Source: Nocardia sp. NBC_00565 (GTDB taxonomy: Bacteria; Actinomycetota; Actinomycetes; Mycobacteriales; Mycobacteriaceae). From it: a stretch of DNA of 64,000 bases. A program made the position numbers and the translations under genes. The notes under the pieces were generated by a model, which was given only the letters and a program-made list of their open reading frames with translations, made no database searches and was not told where the DNA came from. The stretch covers positions 310,001 through 374,000 of the forward strand of contig NZ_CP107785.1 in assembly GCF_036345915.1 (NCBI RefSeq), given 5' to 3'. Shown here piece by piece: positions 8,986-17,269 of the stretch (its first letter is position 1; every line of letters starts with the position of its first letter).

Positions 8986-9381
8986 CTACTGATAGGTGGC
9001 GTGGGTCGGGCGCATGACCATCACCACGCGGCGCGGGTGGTCGGCGACGGGGCGCTCATAGGGCAGGTCGTAGCGGCGCGCGAGCACGTCGAAGAACTCG
9101 CCGTTGGGATCGGGCTCGATGGCCTCGATCACACCGCGGACCTCGAGGTAGCGGTAGGGTTTGTCCGGATCGTTGATGCTCACCGCCACGTCGGGATTCT
9201 GCTTGGTGTTGACGGCTTTTCGGCGATCGATCGTGGTGGTGAAGCGCAGCCGTCCGCCGTCCCAGACCTGCCAGACCGGGGTCACCTGCGGGGTGCCGTC
9301 CGGGTTGAGCGTGGCGAGATGGGCGAACAGCGGCCGCGACAGCAGATCGGCATGGCTCTCGGGGATCACTGGGTTGTTCAT
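8986..9381 (-). CDS. PPOX-class (FMN/F420 split-barrel) protein
   Basis: The 131-residue protein matches the pyridoxamine-5'-phosphate-oxidase-like split barrel, subfamily of F420-dependent enzymes such as Rv1155. Supporting motifs are the FAHLATLNPDGTPQVTPVW strand pair, FTTTIDRRKAVNTKQNP, and a VRGVIEAIEPDP strand. These proteins bind FMN or F420 and reduce or sense cofactor-like substrates. It is divergent from a MarR gene with only 48 bp between, and a perfect palindrome lies in that gap. It is therefore probably the regulated partner. Confidence 0.88.
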   Translation of the reverse strand: MNNPVIPESHADLLSRPLFAHLATLNPDGTPQVTPVWQVWDGGRLRFTTTIDRRKAVNTKQNPDVAVSINDPDKPYRYLEVRGVIEAIEPDPNGEFFDVLARRYDLPYERPVADHPRRVVMVMRPTHATYQ

Positions 9382-9391
9382 ATCTTGAAGA

Positions 9392-9409
9392 CTATCAAAG
9401 CTTTGATAG
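9392..9409. promoter_or_regulatory. Perfect 18-bp palindrome, candidate MarR operator
   Basis: The sequence CTATCAAAGCTTTGATAG equals its own reverse complement. It lies midway between the divergent starts of the PPOX gene (9381) and the MarR gene (9430). Length, symmetry and position fit a MarR dimer site that would control both genes. Confidence 0.75.
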
Positions 9410-9429
9410 GTCAGCTATCCTTGACACTC

Positions 9430-9852
9430 ATGAAACTGCCCGCGGAGCAGCGGCTCGGTCTGGATCTCAAGCGCGCCGAGCAGGAGCTGATGGCCGTCAA
9501 ACACGAGGCGGTCAAACCGCTTACGGTGCCGCAGTACGCCGCGCTCTACGCATTGTCGGACAACCCCGGTATCTCCGCCGCGGCCCTCGCCCGCGCCTGC
9601 CTGGTGACTCCGCAGGCGATGACGGTGGTGCTCAAGAACCTGCAGGAGCGCGGTCTGGTGGAGCGGACACCGCACCCCTGGCATCGTGGCGTACTGGAGA
9701 CGCGGTTGACCCCGGCGGGGCGCAAGGCCTTCGCCAAGGCCGATGCGAAGGCGGCCGCGATCGAGCGACGGGTGGCGCAGGCGTTCAGCGCGCGGGAGCG
9801 AGAGCAGTTGCGGGAGTTGTTGGCTCGGTTCACCGAGGCGCTGCAGGAGTGA
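9430..9852 (+). CDS. MarR-family transcriptional regulator
   Basis: The 140-residue protein has the MarR winged-helix layout. An N-terminal dimerisation helix is followed by the HTH (SAAALARACLVTPQAMTVVL), the wing with R-G-L-V-E-R-T-P-H-P, and C-terminal dimerisation helices. The frame is open far upstream, but the ATG at 9430 aligns with the family start and lies just past the palindrome. It probably represses itself and the divergent PPOX gene. The ligand is unknown. Confidence 0.9.
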   Translation: MKLPAEQRLGLDLKRAEQELMAVKHEAVKPLTVPQYAALYALSDNPGISAAALARACLVTPQAMTVVLKNLQERGLVERTPHPWHRGVLETRLTPAGRKAFAKADAKAAAIERRVAQAFSAREREQLRELLARFTEALQE

Positions 9853-9936
9853 GGCATACCGAAGCGGCCGCCGGATCGGTAGGTTCGTAGCAGGCTGGTA
9901 GCACGGTGGTGATCGACGGAAGCGGGTGTTCGAACG

Positions 9937-11388
9937 GTGCGGACTAACGGAGACCGGCGGCGCGGGAGTGGGCTCGGTGCCGCTGCGGTCGGTATCGGCG
10001 CACTGGGCGTCGGCGAGTTGATCGCGGCCTCGCGTGGCGATTCGCTGATCGACGCCGTCGGCCGGGTGCTGGCCGATACCGCGCCGGTGCCGGTGGTCGA
10101 GACGACGGTCGCGTTATCGGGCAAGCACGACAAGGCCGTCACTCGGCTCGGCGTCGGCGTCGGCGCGATCGCGGCGACCGTCGGGCTCGGGGCGCTGCCC
10201 GAGCAGGTGCGTACACCCGCTGTCGCGGCCTTCGGGGTCGCCGCTGCCGTACTCGGTTTCCGCCGACCGACCCGCTCGCCCGCGACCGTCGTGGGTGCGG
10301 CCGCCGCGGCGGGTGTACTCGGCGTCGGGTTGCGCAGGCGGCCACGCGGGTTGTTCGGCGCGCTGCTCTGGGCCGGGGCCGGCGCCGGACTCTTGGCCGG
10401 GGCGCGGGCGCTGATTCGGGACTACGACCGCAGGCAGGGTGCCGCGATCCGGCGCGTCGGTCCGATGGGCGGCATCTCGATGGTGCCGCGGGACGGGCTG
10501 GAGGAGGAGCCGGGGCTGTCGTCGCTGATCACCGCGAACCGCAGTTTCTACGTCGCCGACGTCAACCTCAGTCCGCCCCGGATCGATCCGACTCGCTGGC
10601 GGCTGGCAGTCACCGGCCAGGTCGCGCATCCGCTGCGCCTGTCGCTGGCCGAATTGGCCGCGGACGCGGTGGAATTCGACGCGGTCATGGTGTGCGTGCA
10701 CAACCGGCCCGGTGAACGTCGCGCGGGCAACGGCCGCTGGTACGGCGTCCCGCTGGCGCAACTGCTGGCACACGCGATCCCGGAATCCGGCGCGACCCGG
10801 ATGGTGACCAGGGCCGTCGACGGCTACACCACCTCGCTGCCGGTCGAACCGCTGCGCTCCGGCGCATGGCCCGGCTACCTGGTGATCGGCATGAACGGTG
10901 AGCCGCTCCCGCCGGCGCACGGCTTCCCGGCCCGTGTCTTCGTCCCCGGCCTCTACGGCCAGTACACCGGTGCGAAATGGCTCGCCGAACTGGAACTCAC
11001 CGACGACCGCCACGTCGACTACTGGTGGCAGCGCGGCTGGCCGTCGGAACCGATGTGGGTGACACCGCAGGCCCGCATCGATGTGACCGCGCCGGGCCGC
11101 GCGGCAGCGGGCACCACCAGCCTCGCCGGTGTCGCGTGGGCACCACCACACGGTGTCGACGCCGTCGAGATCCGCATCGACGAAGGCGATTGGCTCCCTG
11201 CCGATCTCGGCACCGAACTCGCCCCCGCCGCCTGGCGTCGCTGGCGCACCACCGTCGACGTCCCGTCCGGCGCACACACCGTGCAGGTCCGCGCGATCAG
11301 CCGCTCCGGCGAAGTCCAAGACGGCACCCCGCGCTCGCCTTTCCCTTCCGGTCCAACAGGTTTCCACAGCGTCACCATCAAGGTGTGA
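9937..11388 (+). CDS. Membrane-anchored sulfite-oxidase-family molybdopterin oxidoreductase
   Basis: The 483-residue protein has four or so N-terminal hydrophobic segments (about 10-165). A sulfite-oxidase-fold Moco domain follows (about 200-370), and then a C-terminal immunoglobulin-like dimerisation domain (about 375-480). The molybdenum-ligating cysteine is Cys253 in V-M-V-C-V-H-N. Downstream W-Y-G-V-P-L and the F-P-A-R-V-F-V-P-G-L-Y-G motif are family signatures. The start is a GTG. The substrate is unknown; membrane anchoring suggests electron transfer to the respiratory chain. Confidence 0.85.
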   Translation: MRTNGDRRRGSGLGAAAVGIGALGVGELIAASRGDSLIDAVGRVLADTAPVPVVETTVALSGKHDKAVTRLGVGVGAIAATVGLGALPEQVRTPAVAAFGVAAAVLGFRRPTRSPATVVGAAAAAGVLGVGLRRRPRGLFGALLWAGAGAGLLAGARALIRDYDRRQGAAIRRVGPMGGISMVPRDGLEEEPGLSSLITANRSFYVADVNLSPPRIDPTRWRLAVTGQVAHPLRLSLAELAADAVEFDAVMVCVHNRPGERRAGNGRWYGVPLAQLLAHAIPESGATRMVTRAVDGYTTSLPVEPLRSGAWPGYLVIGMNGEPLPPAHGFPARVFVPGLYGQYTGAKWLAELELTDDRHVDYWWQRGWPSEPMWVTPQARIDVTAPGRAAAGTTSLAGVAWAPPHGVDAVEIRIDEGDWLPADLGTELAPAAWRRWRTTVDVPSGAHTVQVRAISRSGEVQDGTPRSPFPSGPTGFHSVTIKV

Positions 11389-11461
11389 CAGCCGCGCTCG
11401 CCTCTCGTACTGAACATGACGACTCCTGGTCTATGGCCTCACACGGTGTCAGGGTCAACCC

Positions 11462-13444
11462 TCAGAACCGACCGCCCCGGCTGATGCGGCGCGATCCGCT
11501 CGAACCGCCGTACGAGCCGGGGGTATAGCCGCCGCCGGACCGCGGTCGCGCACCGCGGAGCAGCCCGTCGATCAGAATTCCGCCGAGCACCGCACCCGCC
11601 TGCCCCGTGCCCGACGGCGGCCGGCTGTTCTCCCAGGCCTGCACACTGGCCTGTGCCTCGCGCAGCGCGCGAGCGCCCAGTTCGGCGGCGGACTGCGCGC
11701 TGGTCAGGGCCTGTGCCGGAGCCGTGGCGGAGAGCTGTTGTGCCGCATCGAGATTGCGCTGTGCCTCGGACAACCGGGTGCGCGCCGGTGCGTCCACGCC
11801 GCCGCGTCGAGTCGTGATGTAGTCGCTCGCCGCGCCGATCTGGGCGCGGGCATCGGTCAGCGCGCGGTCGAGTCTGCGTCGCAGATCCTCGGCGGCGAGT
11901 TTGCGGTCGGTGGCCGCCGCGTTGGCGAGGTCCAGCGTGTCGTCGGCCGCCACCGCATTGTGGAAGGCGTCGAGGGGATCGCTCGTCGATATGGTGGTCG
12001 CACTGGTCAGAGCCGTTTCCGCCACGGTGATGGCGGCTTGCAGATCGGTGCCGCCGTAGCCTGCGAGGGTCTTCGCGGTAGCGATATCCGCGCGCAGTTC
12101 GTCGAGCACGGCGGGCAGCCCATCGGTCGCCTGCTGAATATTCGTCGCCGCATTGTCGACGGCGTCGAGCAGCGTGCGGGCCTGTCCGATCGCGCTTTCC
12201 GCGGACCGGATCGCGGCGACCGCGCCGCCCTGCTTGCCGACCGGCTGGGTGAGAGCGTCGCGGCCCGCATCGATGTTCTGCTCCGCGAACGCGATTCGCT
12301 CCCGCGCCATGGTGACGTTATCGCGTACCGGGGCGAGCACACTGCCAGGAGAGGCATCGGTGAGCCGGGTGAGTTCGGCCTCCGAGTCCGGCACCCGCCC
12401 GGTCAACTCCACCAAATCCCTTGTCAGCCCGTCCAATCGACTCGGCGCGTCGATGAGCAGATCCCGCATCGCGTCGAACTCCGCTACCTGGGCGTCGAGT
12501 TCCCGGTCGGCCCGCCCGACCGTACCGATCAGATCGACCAGCATAGTGCGCTGCTGATCCGGCGTCTCGGGAATTGCGTCGTCCAGCTGCTGGCGGATCG
12601 AGAATGCCTTGGCGGCAGCGGCTTTCGCATTCGTCAAGGCGGTGCTGAACGGGGTGACCGCAGTCGCGCCGAATTCGCCGGTCGCCAGTTCCAACTCCTC
12701 GGCACTGGTTCGCACCGCGTTGTCGATCTCCACCAACACTTCTTGCGAACGGTCCTGCAACGCCTCCAGCGACAGGGCCGCGAGCGCGGCGGAGTTATCC
12801 GGATCCACCTGCCGCGCAGCCGCCAACTCGGCACGCCTCCGGTCGCCGCGCCGCTTACGCGAATACAGCACCAGCCCACCGGCAACGAGCACGATCACCA
12901 CGGCGACGATCAGCACCGCCCGCCCGCTGACGCCACCACCGCGCGCCGCCGAATCCAGACCATCGGCCATCGCGACCCCGGCGTCAGCCCACCGGTTGTC
13001 GCGCAGCGCGGGTTCCACATCGTGTGTCAGCACCCTGTCCAACTCGGAATCACTGACACCACTGGGCAATTCGCCATGGAACGAATACCCGCGATCCTGC
13101 GTCGCGACCGCGAGCAACACATCGCGCCCACCGAACCCGGACATGGTCGCGGTGCGATCGGCCCATTCCTCCGGACTCAGTCCATTGAAATCGCGCACAT
13201 AGACCACCCAGAGCCGCACCTGATGATCGGCGTACAACTCCGCAACCGCGCCCAGCACCCGATCGAGCTGCCCACGATCGAGCACCTGCGCCGAATCGAC
13301 CACATATGGCCCCATCCGCAGTGGCGGCTCCGCGCCAACCCGCGACACGCCCGGCCCACCGGCCAATGCGACGCACAGGAACGCCACGCTGATCACCGCC
13401 CACGCGGTCCAGCGGATTCGACGAATCGGCGCTAACAACGGCAT
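11462..13444 (-). CDS. TPM-domain membrane protein with long coiled coil
   Basis: The 660-residue protein has a signal peptide or anchor (to about residue 38) and a TPM (TLP18.3/Psb32/MOLO-1) domain (about 45-165, with V-D-S-A-Q-V-L-D). A membrane helix (about 175-195) follows, then a long alanine-rich helical/coiled-coil region to about 600. A Gly/Arg/Ser-rich tail ends in R-R-I-S-R-G-G-R-F. The same architecture is found in mycobacterial Rv2345, which likewise lies close to dgt and dnaG. Function is unproven; TPM domains have been linked to phosphatase activity and complex repair. Confidence 0.85.
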   Translation of the reverse strand: MPLLAPIRRIRWTAWAVISVAFLCVALAGGPGVSRVGAEPPLRMGPYVVDSAQVLDRGQLDRVLGAVAELYADHQVRLWVVYVRDFNGLSPEEWADRTATMSGFGGRDVLLAVATQDRGYSFHGELPSGVSDSELDRVLTHDVEPALRDNRWADAGVAMADGLDSAARGGGVSGRAVLIVAVVIVLVAGGLVLYSRKRRGDRRRAELAAARQVDPDNSAALAALSLEALQDRSQEVLVEIDNAVRTSAEELELATGEFGATAVTPFSTALTNAKAAAAKAFSIRQQLDDAIPETPDQQRTMLVDLIGTVGRADRELDAQVAEFDAMRDLLIDAPSRLDGLTRDLVELTGRVPDSEAELTRLTDASPGSVLAPVRDNVTMARERIAFAEQNIDAGRDALTQPVGKQGGAVAAIRSAESAIGQARTLLDAVDNAATNIQQATDGLPAVLDELRADIATAKTLAGYGGTDLQAAITVAETALTSATTISTSDPLDAFHNAVAADDTLDLANAAATDRKLAAEDLRRRLDRALTDARAQIGAASDYITTRRGGVDAPARTRLSEAQRNLDAAQQLSATAPAQALTSAQSAAELGARALREAQASVQAWENSRPPSGTGQAGAVLGGILIDGLLRGARPRSGGGYTPGSYGGSSGSRRISRGGRF

Positions 13445-13470
13445 GGGACGAACTTAGCTAGCATCGATTC

Positions 13471-14145
13471 GTGATCACGATCGACCTGCCGTACACCGGT
13501 CATCTGTCTGCTGGATCGAATCCGCAACAGCGTGACATTCCTGGTGCTCGCATCATCAAAATGTCCGTTGGGGGCATGGACAACAACTGCTATCTAGTGC
13601 AGTGCAGCGCCACCGGTGCCGCACTGCTCATCGACGCCGCCAACGAACCCGACCGCATCAACGAGCTCATCGATCAGGAAACGCCCGACCGCGTAGCCCT
13701 GGTCGTCACCACCCACCAGCATCCGGACCACTGGTTCGGGCTGAAAGAGGTTGTCGCCGCCATCGGCGTACCCACCGCCGCGCACCCCCTCGACGCCGAT
13801 CCGCTCCCGGTGCGCCCCGACCGACTACTCGCCGACGGTGACCTCATCGAGATCGGCGACCTCGCCTTCGAGGTTATCCACCTGCGCGGACACACACCCG
13901 GCTCGGTCGCCCTCGCCCTCGTCGACGGCCCGGGCGTCCACCTGTTCACCGGTGACTCGCTCTTCCCCGGCGGCATCGGCCGCACCACCAACCCGGCGGA
14001 TTTCACCTCCCTCTATACCGATGTCACCACGAAGATCTTCGCCCGCTACCCCGACGACGCCGTTGTCTATCCCGGTCACGGCGACGACACCACATTGGGT
14101 GTCGAACGCCCACACCTCGGGGAATGGCGCGAACGCGGCTGGTAG
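13471..14145 (+). CDS. Metallo-beta-lactamase-fold hydrolase
   Basis: The 224-residue protein carries the MBL zinc ligands: H-Q-H-P-D-H in TTHQHPDHW, the histidine in R-G-H-T-P-G-S, the aspartate in TGDSLFPGGIG, and the final Y-P-G-H-G. The pattern matches glyoxalase II-like MBL enzymes of actinobacteria. The substrate is probably a thioester or similar hydrolysable compound, but it is not determined by sequence. It is divergent from the TPM gene (26 bp) and abuts the convergent dehydrogenase gene. Confidence 0.88.
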   Translation: MITIDLPYTGHLSAGSNPQQRDIPGARIIKMSVGGMDNNCYLVQCSATGAALLIDAANEPDRINELIDQETPDRVALVVTTHQHPDHWFGLKEVVAAIGVPTAAHPLDADPLPVRPDRLLADGDLIEIGDLAFEVIHLRGHTPGSVALALVDGPGVHLFTGDSLFPGGIGRTTNPADFTSLYTDVTTKIFARYPDDAVVYPGHGDDTTLGVERPHLGEWRERGW

Positions 14146-15015
14146 TCACCGCGCCTGCGGACTGAGGCTTTCGAATATGCGCTCCGAACTCTGCGCGCCG
14201 TAGCCGTCGGCGACCTGGCGGTCGACGAGGTTCTTGATCGGGCCGATGACGTCGAGGTCGACCCCCGCATTGCGGCTGGCCGAGACGATGGTGTCGAGGG
14301 CGGCCTTGGTGAAGGTCAAGGGCTGGAACGGGATCGAATAGTCGCCGGAGTCGATTTTGGCTCCGGCGATCGGGAGCGAACCGGTCATCGCCGTGAGAAA
14401 GCCCGCGGCACGTTTGCCGAATTCCTCGGCCGATATGCCGATCGAGCGGACCATCGCACCGCCGTGGTAGAAGCCCGCGAACATGACGTACATCCCCGAC
14501 AGCAGAGCGAAGTCGACCAATGCGGCATGCCCGGCGTCTTCGCCGAAATATTCGGCGGTGCCCAGTAATTCGAGAGTTTCGCGATGGTTGTCGAAGATCT
14601 CGCGGGAACCGCTGTACAGCAGGGACGAACCGGGTTGGCCGATCATCGGCGGGGTGGCCATGACGGCGCCGTCGAGGAAGTCGATGCCATGGCTCGCGGC
14701 CCACTGCGCCAGTTCGCGTGACCCGCGCGGCTCGGTGCTGGTCAGGTTCACCAGCGCGCGGCCGACCAGCAGGTCGGCCGCCGGGTCCAGCACCTCGTGC
14801 ACGGACCGGTGGTCGAACAGGCAGGCCACCACGAGATCGTCGGCGGCCACCGCCTCGGTGACTGTCCGCGCCGACTTTGCCCCCGCCGCAACGAGTTCGG
14901 CGTCCTGGCCGACACTGCGATTCCAGACTGTTGTCGGATGCCCGGCGCGTACGAACGCGGCGGCCAGCGCGCGTCCCATCGCACCGAGTCCGAGCACCGT
15001 CACCGATGTCGTCAT
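14146..15015 (-). CDS. Imine-reductase-like NADPH dehydrogenase (beta-HAD superfamily)
   Basis: The 289-residue protein has the N-terminal Rossmann motif LGLGAMGRALA with the following G-H-P-T-T-V-W-N-R-S phosphate-binding segment typical of NADPH users. The C-terminal helical dimerisation half matches imine reductases (Y-H-G-G-A-M-V-R-S-I-G region). The ATG at 15015 is chosen over 15030 because GAGGAG lies seven bases upstream. The substrate could be a cyclic imine or a beta-hydroxyacid. An operator-like palindrome lies about 140 bp upstream. Confidence 0.8.
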   Translation of the reverse strand: MTTSVTVLGLGAMGRALAAAFVRAGHPTTVWNRSVGQDAELVAAGAKSARTVTEAVAADDLVVACLFDHRSVHEVLDPAADLLVGRALVNLTSTEPRGSRELAQWAASHGIDFLDGAVMATPPMIGQPGSSLLYSGSREIFDNHRETLELLGTAEYFGEDAGHAALVDFALLSGMYVMFAGFYHGGAMVRSIGISAEEFGKRAAGFLTAMTGSLPIAGAKIDSGDYSIPFQPLTFTKAALDTIVSASRNAGVDLDVIGPIKNLVDRQVADGYGAQSSERIFESLSPQAR

Positions 15016-15134
15016 ATGTCCACTCCTCAATATTTCGAGCTGCCTGTGCCGCCCGGATAGCCGGTTCGGTCAGGTGAAAGGAACTTCGGTGTGGCGCCGC
15101 AAACCATTCTCGATACGTACTGCGATATCGACAA

Positions 15135-15173
15135 GTACTTACAAATTAGTCCAGTACTTACCTATAAGTAAGT
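15135..15173. promoter_or_regulatory. Repeated ACTTAC/GTAAGT operator-like site
   Basis: An imperfect palindrome at 15156-15173 (ACTTAC, six bases, GTAAGT; 16 of 18 symmetric) is preceded by a second GTACTTAC half-site at 15135-15142. It lies in an AT-rich stretch between the dehydrogenase gene (minus) and the YdcF gene (plus). The form resembles HxlR-type operators. No such regulator gene is in the window. Confidence 0.45.
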
Positions 15174-15250
15174 GTGTAGCCGGGGCGGTCGATATCCGCT
15201 GGTTACCCGCGTGACGTACCGGTCGCTGGTGACCTGGCAAACTTGGTGAG

Positions 15251-15946
15251 GTGAATTCGGCGTCGCTGCGTACCCGGTCGGCCTCGGCTCCCGCATCCGG
15301 CTCGTCGCGCGGTGCCGGAGGCGGGCTGCTGCGCTGGGCGCGGCGGCTGGTCGCGGGCGCGATCTTGATGGGTGCGGTGCTGGTCGGCGGCACCGCATTC
15401 CGGGTGTGGCAGGTGGCGCGGATCGACGACTACACCAGGGCGGACGCCATCGTCGTACTCGGCGCCGCGCAATACTCCGGAACACCGTCGACGGTGTTCG
15501 AGGCGCGGCTGGACCAGGCCTACAAACTGTTCAAGGCCGGTGTCGCGCCCACGGTGATCACCGTGGGCGGCAAGCAGGAAGGCGATCTGTACACCGAGGC
15601 CGCCTCCGGCAAGGCCTATCTGCAGGAGCGCGGGATACCGGGCGACCGGATCCTGGCGGTCGAGACGGGTTCGGACACGCTGCGCAGCATCGAGGCCGTC
15701 GCGACCGCCATGAGCGCCCGCGAGATGTCGGCCGCGGTGCTGGTCAGCGATCCGTGGCATTCGCTGCGCACCAGAACCATGGCCCGCGACGCCGGGCTGG
15801 AGGCGTGGACCGCGCCGACCCGCACCGGCCCGGCCGTCTACACCCGGGAATCGCAGGCGCACGGAATCGCCAGGGAGACCGGCGCTTTGCTCTGGTACCA
15901 GCTCACACACTTCTCATCGGACTTCAAATACTCAGCGGGGCAGTGA
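15251..15946 (+). CDS. YdcF/SanA-family (DUF218) membrane protein
   Basis: The 231-residue protein has one N-terminal membrane helix (about 28-50) and a DUF218 domain. Family motifs are A-D-A-I-V-V-L-G-A-A-Q, the E-A-R-L-D-Q-A segment, V-I-T-V-G-G and the S-D-P-W-H-S-L-R-T turn. SanA/YdcF proteins are implicated in envelope integrity and polysaccharide metabolism, with no settled reaction. The GTG start precedes dgt by 700 bp. Only 6 bp separate the two genes, so they are probably cotranscribed. Confidence 0.86.
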   Translation: MNSASLRTRSASAPASGSSRGAGGGLLRWARRLVAGAILMGAVLVGGTAFRVWQVARIDDYTRADAIVVLGAAQYSGTPSTVFEARLDQAYKLFKAGVAPTVITVGGKQEGDLYTEAASGKAYLQERGIPGDRILAVETGSDTLRSIEAVATAMSAREMSAAVLVSDPWHSLRTRTMARDAGLEAWTAPTRTGPAVYTRESQAHGIARETGALLWYQLTHFSSDFKYSAGQ

Positions 15947-15952
15947 GATTCG

Positions 15953-17203
15953 ATGAGTTATATCGAGCATGACCGTGAGCGCATGGTGGTCGAGGGCGCC
16001 AAGACCGCTGGACTCGGCCCACCGCGTAGTGAATTCGAAACCGGCCACCGCACCGAATTCGCCCGCGACCGCGCCCGCGTGCTGCACTCCGCGGCCCTGC
16101 GCAGACTCGCCGACAAAACCCAGGTCATGGGGCCCCGCGACGGTGACACCCCGCGCACCCGACTGACCCATTCGATCGAGGTGGCCCAGATCGGGCGCAG
16201 TATCGCCGACGGTCTCGGCTGCGATCCGGACCTCGTCGACTTGGCCGGATTGGCCCACGATATCGGCCATCCGCCCTATGGCCACAATGGCGAGACGGCC
16301 CTCGACATCTTCGCCGACGCCTACGGCGGCTTCGAGGGCAATGCGCAGAACCTGCGCATCCTCACCCGCCTGGAACCGAAGGTGCTCGACGTCGACGGGA
16401 CGAGCGCGGGCCTGAACCTCACCCGTGCCGCGCTGGACGCGGCCATCAAATACCCTTGGGGCAGAACAGGTTCGGGCACTAAGTTCGGTGCCTACGATAT
16501 CGATCTGGACCGCCTCGAATGGGTGCGCAAGGACGCGCCGGATGGCCGCAAGAGCCTGGAATGCCAGATCATGGACTGGTCCGACGACGTCGCGTACTCG
16601 GTGCATGATGTGGAGGACGGCGTCATCGCGGGCCGCATCGAATTGCGGGCTCTCGCCGATCCCGCCGAGCAGGCCGGACTCGCCGAACTCGGGCACGGTC
16701 AGCACCCCGCCCTTTCGGTGGACGACCTCGTCGGCGCGGCCCAGCGGCTGTCCGAACTGCCCGTGGTGGCCGCGGCCGCCGACTATGACGGCACCCTCGC
16801 CAGTTCGGTGGCCTTGAAGCGCCTCACCAGCGAACTGGTCGGCCGCTTCGCCACCGCCGCCATCATCGCCACCCGGCAGGTCGCCGGTGGGCGCGCGTTG
16901 TCCCGCTATGCCGCGGACCTCGAGATCCCGCCGATCGTGGCCGCTGAGGTGGCGATGCTCAAGACCGTCGCCCTGCGCTACGTCATGTCCGATCTCGATC
17001 ACAAGCACCGCCAGGCGGTGCAGCGCGAGCGAATCCTGATGGTTGCGAACCGGCTGCTCGCGACCGCGCCGCACGGATTGGATCCGCTGCTGCTGCCGTG
17101 GTGGCAGGCCGCGGTCGATGACACCGCGCGCGTGCGCGTGATCGTCGACCAGATCGCCTCGTACACCGAGAGTCGGCTCGAGCGAGTGTCCCTTGCCGAA
17201 TAG
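15953..17203 (+). CDS. dgt: Deoxyguanosinetriphosphate triphosphohydrolase-like protein
   Basis: This 416-residue HD-domain protein of the dGTPase family hydrolyses dNTPs to deoxynucleosides and tripolyphosphate. Visible motifs are [15 protein letters not shown], the first metal histidine in [13 protein letters not shown], and the HD pair in [16 protein letters not shown] (His102, Asp103). A distal aspartate lies in [11 protein letters not shown]. It sits 66 bp before dnaG, the conserved actinobacterial order, which links dNTP pool control with replication. Confidence 0.95.
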   Translation: MSYIEHDRERMVVEGAKTAGLGPPRSEFETGHRTEFARDRARVLHSAALRRLADKTQVMGPRDGDTPRTRLTHSIEVAQIGRSIADGLGCDPDLVDLAGLAHDIGHPPYGHNGETALDIFADAYGGFEGNAQNLRILTRLEPKVLDVDGTSAGLNLTRAALDAAIKYPWGRTGSGTKFGAYDIDLDRLEWVRKDAPDGRKSLECQIMDWSDDVAYSVHDVEDGVIAGRIELRALADPAEQAGLAELGHGQHPALSVDDLVGAAQRLSELPVVAAAADYDGTLASSVALKRLTSELVGRFATAAIIATRQVAGGRALSRYAADLEIPPIVAAEVAMLKTVALRYVMSDLDHKHRQAVQRERILMVANRLLATAPHGLDPLLLPWWQAAVDDTARVRVIVDQIASYTESRLERVSLAE

Positions 17204-17269
17204 TCGACTGCTCAGACGCGTGACCAGCCGCTGGGCGTGTCGGGGCCGGACTAGCCTAGACTGACCGCC

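Noticed and set aside
11425..11455. CCTCACAC/GTGTCAGG as a terminator between the Moco gene and the TPM gene
   Set aside because: The 7-of-8 stem has a one-base loop and no T-run, too weak to support.
11738..13435. A 565-codon frame opposite the TPM gene
   Set aside because: It is the complement of a coiled-coil coding region, Arg/Gly/His-rich without motifs.
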